Source: Schaedlerella glycyrrhizinilytica_A
GTDB taxonomy: Bacteria; Bacillota; Clostridia; Lachnospirales; Lachnospiraceae
Direction: 5' to 3' (one strand)
Assembly: GCF_042852765.1 (NCBI RefSeq)
Contig: NZ_AP031414.1
DNA: 64,000 nucleotides
The notes below the pieces were generated by a model. It was given only the letters and a program-made list of their open reading frames with translations, had not been told where the DNA came from and searched no databases. Shown piece after piece: positions 8,663 to 17,442 of this stretch (the stretch's first letter is position 1; each line of letters starts with the position of its first letter). Both the position numbers and the translations under genes were made by a program.

Positions 8663-9970
8663 TTGATACAGAAAATGATCCGTTTGTTCGGCGGATATGT
8701 AAAGGTGAGGGTGGAGGGATATTCTGCGGAGCGTTTTTTAAATCTCTGCAGTTACCGGCAGATCGACGTATGGGGACTGGTATCCAGACAGAATTCGTAT
8801 GAGATGTATATGACTTTAAAAGGATTTCGCAGGATCAGGCCGATCGTCCGTAAGACACATACGAAAGTGCTGCTCATCAAACGATACGGACTTCCGTTTT
8901 TTCTTCATCAGAACAGGTATCGCGCGGCATTTGCCGCAGGCGCGCTTCTATGCACCGCACTGTTGTTTTTTTATTCCGGCTATATCTGGGACATCCATTT
9001 TGAGGGGAATGAAAAGTGGACCGAGGAGACACTTCTGGAATTTCTGGAGACGAAAAATATTACGCCCGGAATGCCAAAAAAGAACATAGACTGTACTCAG
9101 ATCGTAAAAGATATCCGTCAGCAGTATGACGATATCATCTGGGTGTCCGCATCCATTGACGGAAGCCGTCTCAGGATCCAGATCAAAGAAAACGAAGACA
9201 CTTTTTTGCAGGAGAATCCAAAAGAGACGGAAAATCAGCCGCTCACAGATGCTGCGGAAACTGTTTCCGCAGCCGGAACCGATCTGGTCGCATCGGCAAA
9301 CGGCGTTATCACCTCGATGATCACCCGGATCGGGACGCCTCTTGTGCATGTGGGCGATACCGTAGAAGAAGGGCAGATCCTCGTCACCGGTCGTGTGGAA
9401 ATATTAAACGACGCGAAAGAAGTGACCGGATATCAGTATGAACAGGCCGATGCCGATATTTATGCGGATACACAGATGGAATACGAAGATACCATTTCCC
9501 GAAGTTATTTGAAAAAAATCTATGATCCGAAAAGAACGCGGGATCTTGTTTATCTGAAAGTCCCGTTTGGGAAAAAGACGTTTGGGAAAATTTTATTCGG
9601 CAGTGAGAGGCATTCTTATAAAAAGTGGGAAACCTATACATCAGAACAACAAGTTAAATTGGGCGAGAACTTTTATCTCCCGGTTTTTTATGGGAAAATC
9701 CACATCAGATCTTATACGGAAAAGAAGGCTTTATATACGAAAAAGGAAGTGCAGGAGATCTTATCGCTTCATTTTCAGCATTTTTCTGAAGATTTAAAGG
9801 AAAAAGGTATTCAAATTTCCGGAAATGATGTTAAAATACATGTGGACGAAAATTTGGCCGCTGCCAAAGGAACTTTGTATCTGAATCAGCAGATCACAAG
9901 GGCAGCGGATACGGAAATACTGGAAATTGAAAGGAACGAAATCAATGAGTCTATCGGAACTGATGATTGA
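8663..9970 (+). CDS. yqfD: YqfD-family sporulation membrane protein
   Basis: About 435 residues, normal for YqfD. A cytoplasmic N-terminal part is followed by one membrane segment (near residues 90-112) and a large external domain. YqfD is needed for stage IV sporulation in Bacillus. I prefer the TTG at 8663 because AGGAG lies 7 bases upstream; ATG at 8657 is only 1 base behind it. Its 3' end overlaps phoH by 26 bases, so the two are coupled. Sporulation role is from the family, not shown here. Confidence 0.85.
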   Translation: MIQKMIRLFGGYVKVRVEGYSAERFLNLCSYRQIDVWGLVSRQNSYEMYMTLKGFRRIRPIVRKTHTKVLLIKRYGLPFFLHQNRYRAAFAAGALLCTALLFFYSGYIWDIHFEGNEKWTEETLLEFLETKNITPGMPKKNIDCTQIVKDIRQQYDDIIWVSASIDGSRLRIQIKENEDTFLQENPKETENQPLTDAAETVSAAGTDLVASANGVITSMITRIGTPLVHVGDTVEEGQILVTGRVEILNDAKEVTGYQYEQADADIYADTQMEYEDTISRSYLKKIYDPKRTRDLVYLKVPFGKKTFGKILFGSERHSYKKWETYTSEQQVKLGENFYLPVFYGKIHIRSYTEKKALYTKKEVQEILSLHFQHFSEDLKEKGIQISGNDVKIHVDENLAAAKGTLYLNQQITRAADTEILEIERNEINESIGTDD

Positions 9971-10943
9971 TATACCGACACAACATGAACAAAATGTATT
10001 TGGTCAGTTTGACGCTTATGCGAAAAAAATCGAGCGTACATTTCATGTGACATTGATCGCCCGGGACGGGCAGGTAAAAATATTAGGAGAGCAGGCGTCC
10101 GTAGAGAAAGCCAGACGGGTTCTCACCCAGCTGACGGAGCTATCCAGACGTGGCAACACGATCACCGAGCAAAATGTCGACTATGCCATATCCCTTGTCT
10201 TTGAAGATCAGGAAGAGGGGATCGTAGAGATCGACCGCGAACTGATCTGTCATACGCTTCAGGGAAAACCGATCAAACCGAAAACGTTGGGACAGAAAAA
10301 ATACGTGGATGCGATCAAAAAAGATATGATCACATTCGGACTGGGACCTGCCGGAACCGGAAAAACCTATCTTGCGATGGCAATGGCGATCACCGCTTTT
10401 AAGCAAAATGAAGTAGAGCGGATCATTTTAACGAGACCGGCGATCGAAGCAGGCGAGAAGCTTGGATTTCTGCCGGGAGATCTGCAAAGCAAGATCGACC
10501 CGTATCTGCGTCCGCTTTATGACGCGCTGTACCAGATCATGGGCGCGGAAAGTTTCTTGAAAAATTCGGAAAAAGGGCTGATCGAAGTGGCGCCGCTTGC
10601 TTATATGCGCGGAAGAACGCTAGACAATGCATTTATCATACTGGACGAGGCGCAGAATACGACGCCTGCTCAGATGAAAATGTTCCTGACAAGGATCGGT
10701 TTCGGATCCAAAGTCGTGATCACCGGAGATTCCACGCAGAAAGATCTTCCGGCAGGAACGGTTTCCGGTCTGGATGTGGCAGTGAAAGTGATCAAAGGTC
10801 TGGAGGGGATCAGCATCTGCACGCTGACGAGCAAAGATGTTGTAAGACACCCACTCGTACAGAAGATCGTAAAAGCATATGAAGAGTACGAAAAGAAAGG
10901 AATGCGCGCGCCAAAAGCAAACGCAAAACGGAAGAAGTCATGA
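9945..10943 (+). CDS. phoH: PhoH-family ATPase
   Basis: From ATG 9945 (AAGGA 9 bases upstream) the protein has 332 residues. It contains an N-terminal KH-like region, Walker A GPAGTGKT at 134-141 and Walker B in the stretch FIILDEAQNTT. PhoH ATPases are linked to RNA metabolism and often sit beside ybeY, as here. The exact biochemical role is not established for the family. Its stop overlaps the ybeY start (ATGA). Confidence 0.92.
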   Translation: MSLSELMIDIPTQHEQNVFGQFDAYAKKIERTFHVTLIARDGQVKILGEQASVEKARRVLTQLTELSRRGNTITEQNVDYAISLVFEDQEEGIVEIDRELICHTLQGKPIKPKTLGQKKYVDAIKKDMITFGLGPAGTGKTYLAMAMAITAFKQNEVERIILTRPAIEAGEKLGFLPGDLQSKIDPYLRPLYDALYQIMGAESFLKNSEKGLIEVAPLAYMRGRTLDNAFIILDEAQNTTPAQMKMFLTRIGFGSKVVITGDSTQKDLPAGTVSGLDVAVKVIKGLEGISICTLTSKDVVRHPLVQKIVKAYEEYEKKGMRAPKANAKRKKS

Positions 10944-11437
10944 GTTTATACATGGAAGAAGAGGGGGCAGTCACACTGTCTTTTGATACAGAAGAGACTG
11001 CAAAGATCGTTACAGAGGCAGCGCTGGATTATATCGGATGTCCGTATGAAGCAGAGATCAATCTACTTTTGACAACAAATGATGAAATCCGGGAAATGAA
11101 CCGGATGTTCCGGCAGATCGATAAGCCTACCGATGTGCTGTCATTTCCGATGCTGGAATATGAGACGCCGGGAGAGTTTTCCGGATTTGAAGAACAGGGC
11201 GAAGAAGCGTTCAATCCGGAATCCGGAGAGCTGATGCTCGGAGACATTGTGATCTCCAAAGAAAAAGTATTGGAACAGGCAGAGGCGTACGGGCATACTC
11301 CGCTTCGCGAGTTTGCATTTCTGATCGCACACAGTATGCTGCATTTATTCGGCTATGACCATATGGAAGAGGATGAACGTCAGGTCATGGAAGCAAAACA
11401 GCGCGAGATCATGGAAAAAGTACAAATATCGCGGTAA
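10940..11437 (+). CDS. ybeY: endoribonuclease YbeY, 16S rRNA maturation
   Basis: The 165-residue protein carries the metal-binding pattern H131-x3-H135-x5-H141 (HSMLHLFGYDH) that defines YbeY, a zinc-dependent RNase involved in 16S rRNA 3'-end maturation and ribosome quality control. It overlaps phoH by 4 bases and is followed after 15 bases by the flippase gene, suggesting one transcript. Confidence 0.95.
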   Translation: MSLYMEEEGAVTLSFDTEETAKIVTEAALDYIGCPYEAEINLLLTTNDEIREMNRMFRQIDKPTDVLSFPMLEYETPGEFSGFEEQGEEAFNPESGELMLGDIVISKEKVLEQAEAYGHTPLREFAFLIAHSMLHLFGYDHMEEDERQVMEAKQREIMEKVQISR

Positions 11438-11452
11438 TACAGGAGGACACTT

Positions 11453-13129
11453 ATGACAGATCCACATACCAATCAAAAGAAGAGGAAGAAAGACGACTTC
11501 CTGATGCAGGGTATGATCCTTGCGATCGCTATGGTGATGACAAAAGTGATCGGCGCTCTCTATCGGATTCCTCTGACGAATATTCTCGGCGATGAGGGTA
11601 ATGGATTTTACGGTTACGCGTTTGAAGTCTATGCATTTGCGCTGATGCTCTCAAGTTTGAGTCTTCCGACTGCAGTTTCCAAACTTGTTTCCGCGCGGAT
11701 GGCGATGCGCCAGCGGAGAAATGCGTTTCGGGTTTTCTTAGGATCACTGGTTTTTTCCGTGATCGTCGGCGTGCTGGCATCTCTGATCGTATTTTTCGGA
11801 GCGGATATGATCGCGGCAAACCTGATGAAATCACCGCTGAGCGCTTATGCGCTGCGTGTGCTCGCTGTCGGACTGTTTGTTGTTGCGCTGCTTGGTGTGC
11901 TGCGAGGGTATTTTCAGGGATTGGGGACGATGATGCCGACCGCAGTTTCCCAGATCATCGAGCAGGTCGTCAACGCGGTCGTAAGTATCGCGGGAGCAAG
12001 CGTTTTATTTAAGATCGGAATCGCGGCAGGAGAGAAACGAAACGAAGAACTGCTCGGTCCTGCATATGGTGCGGCGGGAGGAACACTCGGAACCGTTGCC
12101 GGAGCTGTTTTTGCACTGCTGTTTTTATTGTTTTCATTTTTTATTTACCGGAAAGTGATCCGGCGGCAGATCCGTGCAGACCGGACAAAGAAAAAAGAAA
12201 GTTACCGTCATATTTTAAAAATATTGATCCTGACAATCATTCCGGTCATCTTCAGTACGGCGATCTATAATATCAACCAGATTTTAGATCTGTCCTTTTT
12301 CAATCAGATCATGGCTGCACAGGGATTTACCGAAAAAGAATATATGACGTTGCAGGGAATTTATACCGGAAAGTATAATACGTTGATCAACATTCCTCTG
12401 GCGATGGCGAACGGGCTTGCTGCATCGGTGATCCCGAGTCTTACGATGGCTGCTGCCACAAAAAATAAAAAAGAGATCCACGGAAAGATCGAGCAGACGA
12501 TCAAATTGACGATGCTGATCGCGATCCCTTGTTTTATCGGATTTATTGTGCTGGCAAAACCGTTGATGATCCTTTTATATAATGATGCCAACACAACGCC
12601 GGCACTGACACTGGCTCTCGGCGCTGTCACAGTCGTTTTGTACTCCTTATCGACAGTAACAAACTCGATCTTGCAGGGACTTGACAAAATGGCGGAGCCG
12701 GCAAAAAATGCAGGGCTTTCGCTGATCGTCCATCTGGCGGCGTTATTCCTTATGCTGATCGTGTTTAAATGGAATATTTACGCACTTGTAGGGAGCAATA
12801 TTATTTTCTCGCTCTGTATGTGTTATCTGAATATCCGTGCGATCCGTCTGACTTGCGGTTATCGTCAGGAAATCGACAAAACCTATTTGAAACCACTTAC
12901 CGCAGCGCTTGTGATGGGAATTGTTACTTATGTGGTTCATTTATTGTTCGACGTACTGATCGGCGGAAGATTTGTCGCAACCGGTCTTTCTATTTTGATC
13001 GCCATGCCGGTTTATGCGGTCGTCGTATTGAAACTTGGCACGCTTTCAAAAAAAGATTTTACCGCATTGCCAAAAGGGGATGCGATTTACCGGATATGCA
13101 AGAAACTGCATTTGCTTCCGGGGCATTAG
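11453..13129 (+). CDS. SpoVB/MurJ-type polysaccharide flippase (MATE/MOP superfamily)
   Basis: This 558-residue protein has about 14 hydrophobic segments and begins with a short basic stretch followed by a GMILAIAMVMTKVIGALYRIP segment characteristic of SpoVB-like members of the MOP flippase superfamily. Such proteins move lipid-linked cell-wall or polysaccharide precursors across the membrane; SpoVB acts in spore cortex synthesis. Which substrate is used here cannot be told. A strong AGGAGG site lies 8 bases before the ATG. A hairpin repeat begins 11 bases behind the stop. Confidence 0.85.
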   Translation: MTDPHTNQKKRKKDDFLMQGMILAIAMVMTKVIGALYRIPLTNILGDEGNGFYGYAFEVYAFALMLSSLSLPTAVSKLVSARMAMRQRRNAFRVFLGSLVFSVIVGVLASLIVFFGADMIAANLMKSPLSAYALRVLAVGLFVVALLGVLRGYFQGLGTMMPTAVSQIIEQVVNAVVSIAGASVLFKIGIAAGEKRNEELLGPAYGAAGGTLGTVAGAVFALLFLLFSFFIYRKVIRRQIRADRTKKKESYRHILKILILTIIPVIFSTAIYNINQILDLSFFNQIMAAQGFTEKEYMTLQGIYTGKYNTLINIPLAMANGLAASVIPSLTMAAATKNKKEIHGKIEQTIKLTMLIAIPCFIGFIVLAKPLMILLYNDANTTPALTLALGAVTVVLYSLSTVTNSILQGLDKMAEPAKNAGLSLIVHLAALFLMLIVFKWNIYALVGSNIIFSLCMCYLNIRAIRLTCGYRQEIDKTYLKPLTAALVMGIVTYVVHLLFDVLIGGRFVATGLSILIAMPVYAVVVLKLGTLSKKDFTALPKGDAIYRICKKLHLLPGH

Positions 13130-13139
13130 AAAAAATCAA

Positions 13140-13184
13140 TAGCGTCGGTGTACAAGGCGTATTTCCTCCTGTACACTGACGCTA
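13140..13184 (+). repeat. long hairpin repeat, copy A
   Basis: TAGCGTCGGTGTACAAGG pairs with TCCTGTACACTGACGCTA around a 9-base loop (two mismatches, one G-U). It lies 11 bases behind the flippase stop and lacks a T tract. Related copies are at 44250-44291 and 57938-57986. Confidence 0.7.
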
Positions 13185-13288
13185 AGGAAACCGGATATCC
13201 TGAAAACACATGGCATTTCCGGTTCCGGCATTATAAGAATAAAAAGAAAGAAAAAGCCGATACTATTAGAAAAAAGGAGTGTGTCCTT

Positions 13289-13648
13289 ATGAAAAAAAGA
13301 TATAGTATCGGTTTTTTTGCGGCATTCTTTCTGATCATATCACTTCTTGCGATCGGATATCAGCTCAGTTATCAGTATAGGATGGACAAGCAGGAAGCGA
13401 AGACCGTGGAAGAAGAAAATACGCAGTTCATTTCTACCAAAGGAGAGACGACAAAGAACGAGGGATATTATCTGAAAGAACTGCACGGATATGTGGCGGT
13501 TTATTTGAGTGACGGAGAAACGTTGTATGAATTGACCGAGATCTCCTGTTCGTCACTTCCGAAAGAAGTGCAGGAAGCTGTGCGGACCGGAAAATATGTG
13601 GAGACGACGAGAGAACTGTATGGTTTTTTGGAAAACTACTCCAGTTAG
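13289..13648 (+). CDS. exported or membrane-anchored protein, BofC-like C-terminus
   Basis: The 119-residue product starts at ATG 13289, 10 bases behind AAGGAG. It has one N-terminal hydrophobic segment (about 7-27), which could be a signal or anchor, then a small domain with the sequence GYVAVYLSDGETLYELT and a conserved-looking end (GKYVETTRELYGFLENYSS). The second half resembles the C-terminal domain of BofC, a regulator of sigma-K activation in spore formers, but this is a weak match by eye. A possible link to sporulation is inference only. Confidence 0.55.
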   Translation: MKKRYSIGFFAAFFLIISLLAIGYQLSYQYRMDKQEAKTVEEENTQFISTKGETTKNEGYYLKELHGYVAVYLSDGETLYELTEISCSSLPKEVQEAVRTGKYVETTRELYGFLENYSS

Positions 13649-13718
13649 AAAAATCCATCTGGACGAAATTCCTCAAATAGTGTATGATATGCAATTAGAG
13701 AAAGTGAGGAATTTTGAA

Positions 13719-13943
13719 ATGGATGAATTGAAAATTGCAAGGATCAATGAATTATATCGGAAGTCAAAAGCTGAGGGACTGACAGAAGCAGAAAAAGAAG
13801 AACAGAAATTGCTTCGTGCGGAATATATCGAGAGCATCCGCAGAAACCTGCGCAGTCAGCTTGACAATATTGATATTCAGGAAAAAGACGGAAGTATTAC
13901 AAATCTGGGGGATAAATTTGACCGAAAAAAAAGAGCAAATTAG
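13719..13943 (+). CDS. DUF896 (YnzC-like) small protein
   Basis: From ATG 13719 (GAGG 10 bases upstream) the product has 74 residues and matches DUF896: ARINELYRKSKAEGLTEAE followed by a two-helix pattern and QLDNIDIQEKDGS. Bacillus YnzC, of the same family, sits in the lexA (SOS) neighbourhood, but its function is unknown. Its last 26 bases overlap the next gene. Confidence 0.85.
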   Translation: MDELKIARINELYRKSKAEGLTEAEKEEQKLLRAEYIESIRRNLRSQLDNIDIQEKDGSITNLGDKFDRKKRAN

Positions 13944-14502
13944 AAAACAGGCGCTTGCGCAAAGAGGTCGGATTTCGGAGAATATGCGTCGTGAATACAG
14001 CCGGAAAATAGCGGAGCAAGTGATCTCGCATCCGCTTTTTCTTTGGGCGGAAGAAATCTATTGCTATGTTTCTCATGGTACAGAAGTCCCGACAAATGAA
14101 ATCTTTTCGGCGGCATGGCGGTGTGGGAAAAAGACTGCGGTTCCGAAAGTGCAAGGCGCCCATGATATGGGATTTTATTTTATTCGATCCATGAAAGAAC
14201 TCGCTCCTGGATGCTGGAATATTTTAGAGCCGGTCGGGAAACCGGAGACACTTGCAGAGGGAAAAAAGGTTCTTGTCATTCTTCCCGGCGCCGCATTTGA
14301 CAAATGTGGAAACCGGATCGGATACGGAAAAGGATACTATGATACATATTTGAAAAAACATCCGGAATACCGTCGGATCGGGCTTGCATTTTCCACACAA
14401 TGTGTGAAAACAATTCCGGCAGAATCCCACGATGTTCCGGTGGAGTTTGTTGTTACAGAAAGAGGAATATTATGTCAGAGCAATTACCAAGAGATCCTAT
14501 GA
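13918..14502 (+). CDS. 5-formyltetrahydrofolate cyclo-ligase
   Basis: Using TTG 13918 (GGGGGAT 5 bases upstream) gives 194 residues, the normal size. The GYGKGYYD motif near residue 145 is the signature of this enzyme, which turns 5-formyl-THF into 5,10-methenyl-THF with ATP. The open frame reaches further upstream, but that part lies inside the DUF896 gene and has no family likeness. It overlaps the neighbours on both sides, so the three small genes are co-transcribed. Confidence 0.9.
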   Translation: MTEKKEQIRKQALAQRGRISENMRREYSRKIAEQVISHPLFLWAEEIYCYVSHGTEVPTNEIFSAAWRCGKKTAVPKVQGAHDMGFYFIRSMKELAPGCWNILEPVGKPETLAEGKKVLVILPGAAFDKCGNRIGYGKGYYDTYLKKHPEYRRIGLAFSTQCVKTIPAESHDVPVEFVVTERGILCQSNYQEIL

Positions 14503-14654
14503 TCCTGTTAAGTGTTATTAACACGAAATTACGTGATTATTATCAAAATCTGGATCTTCTTTGTGAAGATCTGCAAATATCAAAAGAATATCTGGAAGCA
14601 AAACTGGATGCGATCGATTTTGAATACGACGCTGAGAGAAATCAATTTGTATGA
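14472..14654 (+). CDS. DUF4250 small protein
   Basis: The 60-residue product with LPRDPMILLSVINTKLRDYY at the start and FEYDAERNQFV at the end fits DUF4250, a short protein seen mainly in Clostridia. Function unknown. It overlaps the cyclo-ligase gene by 31 bases and is followed after 27 bases by miaB; AGAGGAA lies just before its ATG. Confidence 0.8.
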   Translation: MSEQLPRDPMILLSVINTKLRDYYQNLDLLCEDLQISKEYLEAKLDAIDFEYDAERNQFV

Positions 14655-14681
14655 TAAACATATCGGAAAGGAAGAAATATC

Positions 14682-16157
14682 ATGTCTGATCAGAATCAAA
14701 AGATAAGCGAATTTCTGGAAACAATGGATTTGAACGAACCTGCTCCGGCAGAGGAGCCTGCGCGTCAGTTCTACTTTATAAAAAAAGCAAGAATGCTTGT
14801 CGCGAAGCAGGAAGCACAGCTTGGTCGCCCGCTGACTTTTTGTGTCACAACGTTCGGTTGTCAGATGAACGCACGGGATTCTGAAAAACTGGTCGGGATT
14901 TTAGAGCAGATCGGCTACAAGGAAGAAGCAGAGGAAGAAAAGGCGGATTTTGTGATCTTCAATACATGCACGGTCCGGGAAAATGCGAACCAGCGTGTAT
15001 ACGGACGTCTCGGTCAGCTAAGCCGGATCAAGAAACAGAATCCGCATATGTTGATCGGTCTGTGCGGCTGTATGATGCAGGAACCGGAAGTGGTAGAAAA
15101 GCTGAAAAAGAGTTATCGGTTCGTAGATCTTATTTTCGGAACGCATAATATTTATAAATTTGCAGAGCTGATCACCACACGGCTGGAATCAAACCGGATG
15201 GTGATCGATATCTGGAAAGATACGGATAAGATCGTGGAAGATCTGCCGAGTGAGCGGAAATATCCGTTCAAATCCGGTGTCAATATTATGTTTGGATGCA
15301 ACAACTTCTGCAGTTATTGTATCGTGCCATATGTGCGCGGGAGAGAGCGGAGCCGAAATCCGAAAGACATCATCCGTGAGATCGAGATGCTCGTTGCCGA
15401 CGGAGTGGTGGAAGTTATGCTGCTTGGTCAGAACGTCAATTCATATGGAAAGAATTTAGATGAGCCGATGACCTTTGCACAGCTTTTGACTGAAATTGAA
15501 AAGATAGAGGGATTGGAGCGAATCCGCTTCATGACGTCTCATCCGAAAGATCTGTCCGACGAATTGATCGAGGTCATGGGGTGTTCTAAAAAAATCTGCA
15601 AGCATCTGCATCTTCCGGTACAGTCCGGAAGCACCCGGATCCTGGAGAAAATGAACCGACGGTATACAAAAGAACAATATCTGGATCTGGTTGAACGGAT
15701 CCGGCGGGCAGTACCGGATATCTCTCTGACGACGGATATTATCGTCGGATTCCCGGGAGAGACAGAGGAGGACTTCCTCGAAACAATGGATGTTGTAAAA
15801 AAAGTCCGCTATGACAGCGCATTTACATTCCAGTATTCCAAACGTACGGGAACTCCTGCTGCCGTGATGGAAGATCAGATTCCGGCAGATGTTGTGACAG
15901 ACCGTTTTAACAGGCTGCTGAAAGAGGTACAGCAAATTTCAGCGGAAACATGCAGTGTATACAAGGATACCATTCAGGAAGTTTTGGTGGAACAGCAAAA
16001 CGATCACGATCCGCATCTGATGACCGGAAGAATGAGCAATAATCTGCTTGTTCATTTTCCGGGAGATCTTTCTCTGATCGGAAAGATCGTTCCGGTTGCA
16101 TTAAAAGAATGCCGCGGATTTTATTATATCGGTGAGATCACGGAATCTGTACAGTAA
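14682..16157 (+). CDS. miaB: tRNA-2-methylthio-N6-dimethylallyladenosine synthase
   Basis: The 491-residue protein shows the three MiaB parts: N-terminal UPF0004 domain with CQMNARDSEKL, radical SAM domain with C206-x3-C210-x2-C213 (GCNNFCSYC), and a C-terminal TRAM domain. It adds a methylthio group to i6A37 of tRNAs reading UNN codons, using two iron-sulfur clusters and SAM. About 40 residues precede the UPF0004 domain, as is usual in Clostridia. miaA, which makes the substrate base, is 6 kb downstream in the same orientation. Confidence 0.97.
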   Translation: MSDQNQKISEFLETMDLNEPAPAEEPARQFYFIKKARMLVAKQEAQLGRPLTFCVTTFGCQMNARDSEKLVGILEQIGYKEEAEEEKADFVIFNTCTVRENANQRVYGRLGQLSRIKKQNPHMLIGLCGCMMQEPEVVEKLKKSYRFVDLIFGTHNIYKFAELITTRLESNRMVIDIWKDTDKIVEDLPSERKYPFKSGVNIMFGCNNFCSYCIVPYVRGRERSRNPKDIIREIEMLVADGVVEVMLLGQNVNSYGKNLDEPMTFAQLLTEIEKIEGLERIRFMTSHPKDLSDELIEVMGCSKKICKHLHLPVQSGSTRILEKMNRRYTKEQYLDLVERIRRAVPDISLTTDIIVGFPGETEEDFLETMDVVKKVRYDSAFTFQYSKRTGTPAAVMEDQIPADVVTDRFNRLLKEVQQISAETCSVYKDTIQEVLVEQQNDHDPHLMTGRMSNNLLVHFPGDLSLIGKIVPVALKECRGFYYIGEITESVQ

Positions 16158-16180
16158 TAACTTCCAACTATAATTTTAAG

Positions 16181-16245
16181 AAAAACGTCCACACTATGAA
16201 AGAGACGCAAAAGCAAATCTTTCATATACAGGAGGGCGTTTTTTT
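16181..16245 (+). promoter_or_regulatory. nested hairpin with T tract directly before a start codon
   Basis: Inner stem TATGAAAGA / TCTTTCATA (9 bp, perfect) sits inside an outer pairing of AAAAACG with CGTTTTT. The GGAGGG ribosome site lies in the 3' flank of the structure, next to the outer stem, and the T tract ends one base before the ATG at 16247. It could end miaB transcription, hide the ribosome site, or both. Confidence 0.5.
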
Positions 16246-16246
16246 C

Positions 16247-16663
16247 ATGAAGAGAATCAGTGAGTATCTGTTCTGCTGGGCATTAGGCGGTACGCTTTAT
16301 TATGCCGTAGAACTTTTGTTCCGCGGTTATTCGCATTGGTCTATGTTTTTGCTGGGGGGATTCTGCTTTCTGTTCTTTGCCTGGCAGGGACTTCAGGGCG
16401 GATGGAAGACACCGCTCTGGAAGCAGGTGCTTCGCTGTACGGTTTTTGTGACCTCCGGAGAATTTATTACCGGGATCTTTGTCAACAAATGGATGCAGTG
16501 GAATGTATGGGACTATTCGGATCAGCCGTTTCAGCTGTTCGGGCAGATCTGTCTTCCGTTTACGATCTTGTTTTCCGGACTCTGTGCGCTTGGGATCTTT
16601 CTTGCCGCATATTTGCTCTATTGGTTATACGGAGAAGAAAAACCACAGTTTCATGTGTTATAA
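16247..16663 (+). CDS. small four-helix membrane protein (putative ABC-transporter type IV family)
   Basis: The 138-residue product has about four hydrophobic segments and the pattern EYLFCWALGGTLYYAVELLF followed by a histidine-tryptophan-serine stretch, which resembles the PF06541 (CmpB-type) membrane family. The function of that family is unclear despite its name. ATG 16247 is preceded by GGAGGG. No partner ATPase is nearby. Confidence 0.6.
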   Translation: MKRISEYLFCWALGGTLYYAVELLFRGYSHWSMFLLGGFCFLFFAWQGLQGGWKTPLWKQVLRCTVFVTSGEFITGIFVNKWMQWNVWDYSDQPFQLFGQICLPFTILFSGLCALGIFLAAYLLYWLYGEEKPQFHVL

Positions 16664-16666
16664 AGA

Positions 16667-16728
16667 AAGCGTTTTCTACGGAAAGTTTATCCTCATACTG
16701 AAAACTTTACCTCTTGAAAGCAACGCTT
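16667..16728 (+). repeat. nested inverted repeats behind the membrane protein gene
   Basis: AAGCGTT/AACGCTT (16667-16673, 16722-16728) encloses AAAGTTT/AAACTTT (16682-16688, 16702-16708). It begins 4 bases behind the stop. No T tract follows, so it is probably a weak 3' structure. Confidence 0.4.
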
Positions 16729-16741
16729 CCTGCTGTACGGA

Positions 16742-16948
16742 TCATGTATTCTCATCATAGATAGACCGATAGTGAAGATGGCGGTAAACACTGGGCGTCA
16801 TGGACATCCATTTTTCAAAAGCCTGTGTGAATTTGCTCTGCGACTGATAGCCCATATACAGCGCAATGGATGCGATAGGCTGATCAATTCCCCTCTGGAT
16901 GAAACGCTGATTCCTTTTCAAAGCTGTATTCAGGGATACGGATATGAA
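16742..16948 (-). pseudogene. relic of an AraC-family regulator (C-terminal DNA-binding end)
   Basis: On the minus strand a 68-codon stretch reads into ...RGIDQPIASIALYMGYQSQ then SKFTQAFEKWMSMTPSVYR and a stop, which is the second helix-turn-helix of AraC/XylS regulators. The rest of the protein (first helix-turn-helix, effector domain) is absent, and no start or ribosome site is visible. To the right the sequence changes to an unrelated plus-strand frame, so this is a remnant joined to other DNA. Confidence 0.65.
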
Positions 16949-17206
16949 GTAAATGAATACAGCAAAAAAGATTATGCAGACGGATTACGGGAGACGGTTC
17001 AAACGCTGATGAAATCAATTCCGGGTTATCGCTGCTTTATTGCCGAATTTAAGGTGAACGAAGATCAGACAACTGCGCACACTGCATTGGGACACAGCGA
17101 GCGGTTTTATAAAAAAACAGAAGAGGGGATCGCTCTTTCAGAATGGATTGCGGCAGCAGTTGATGGTCGTCAGATCCAAAATGTAGGGCTGTCTTTATTG
17201 AAATGA
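16934..17206 (+). pseudogene. unidentified protein fragment next to the AraC relic
   Basis: The last 90 codons of an open plus-strand frame (GYGYEVNEYSKKDYADGL to the end SLLK) look protein-like, but the frame upstream of it is the antisense of the AraC relic. I do not recognise the family. It is probably the C-terminal remnant of a lost gene. The remaining 107 bases to 17312 hold only a weak GC-rich hairpin near 17213-17240. Confidence 0.4.
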
Positions 17207-17312
17207 TTTGTGGGAGTGCCTTTAATGGGCGCGCTCTTTTCATTTCCATGATCAGATTTCCGCTTGATCGTTTTCAGCGACGGAAACCGGAAAAGGATCC
17301 ATCTGTTTTGAC

Positions 17313-17341
17313 TTGAATAACAGGCATAAATTTGTTAAGAT
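17313..17341 (+). promoter_or_regulatory. promoter of the mutS-mutL-miaA operon
   Basis: TTGAAT and TAAGAT are 17 bases apart, with an extended -10 (TG two bases before). A 10-bp hairpin at 17365-17392 (CTTATTTTTC / GAAGAATAAG, one G-U) lies in the leader before the mutS ATG. Confidence 0.6.
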
Positions 17342-17442
17342 GATAACCGAATATGATTCGCTATCTTATTTTTCAGAATGGCGAAGAATAAGTAAATTCA
17401 AAAAAAGGAAAAGCAGAAAGAAATGCTGGAAACAAAAGAAAA

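Noticed and set aside
13140..13184. Reading the hairpin repeats as a CRISPR array or plain terminators
   Set aside because: Single copies far apart with no spacers, and no T tract behind any of them.
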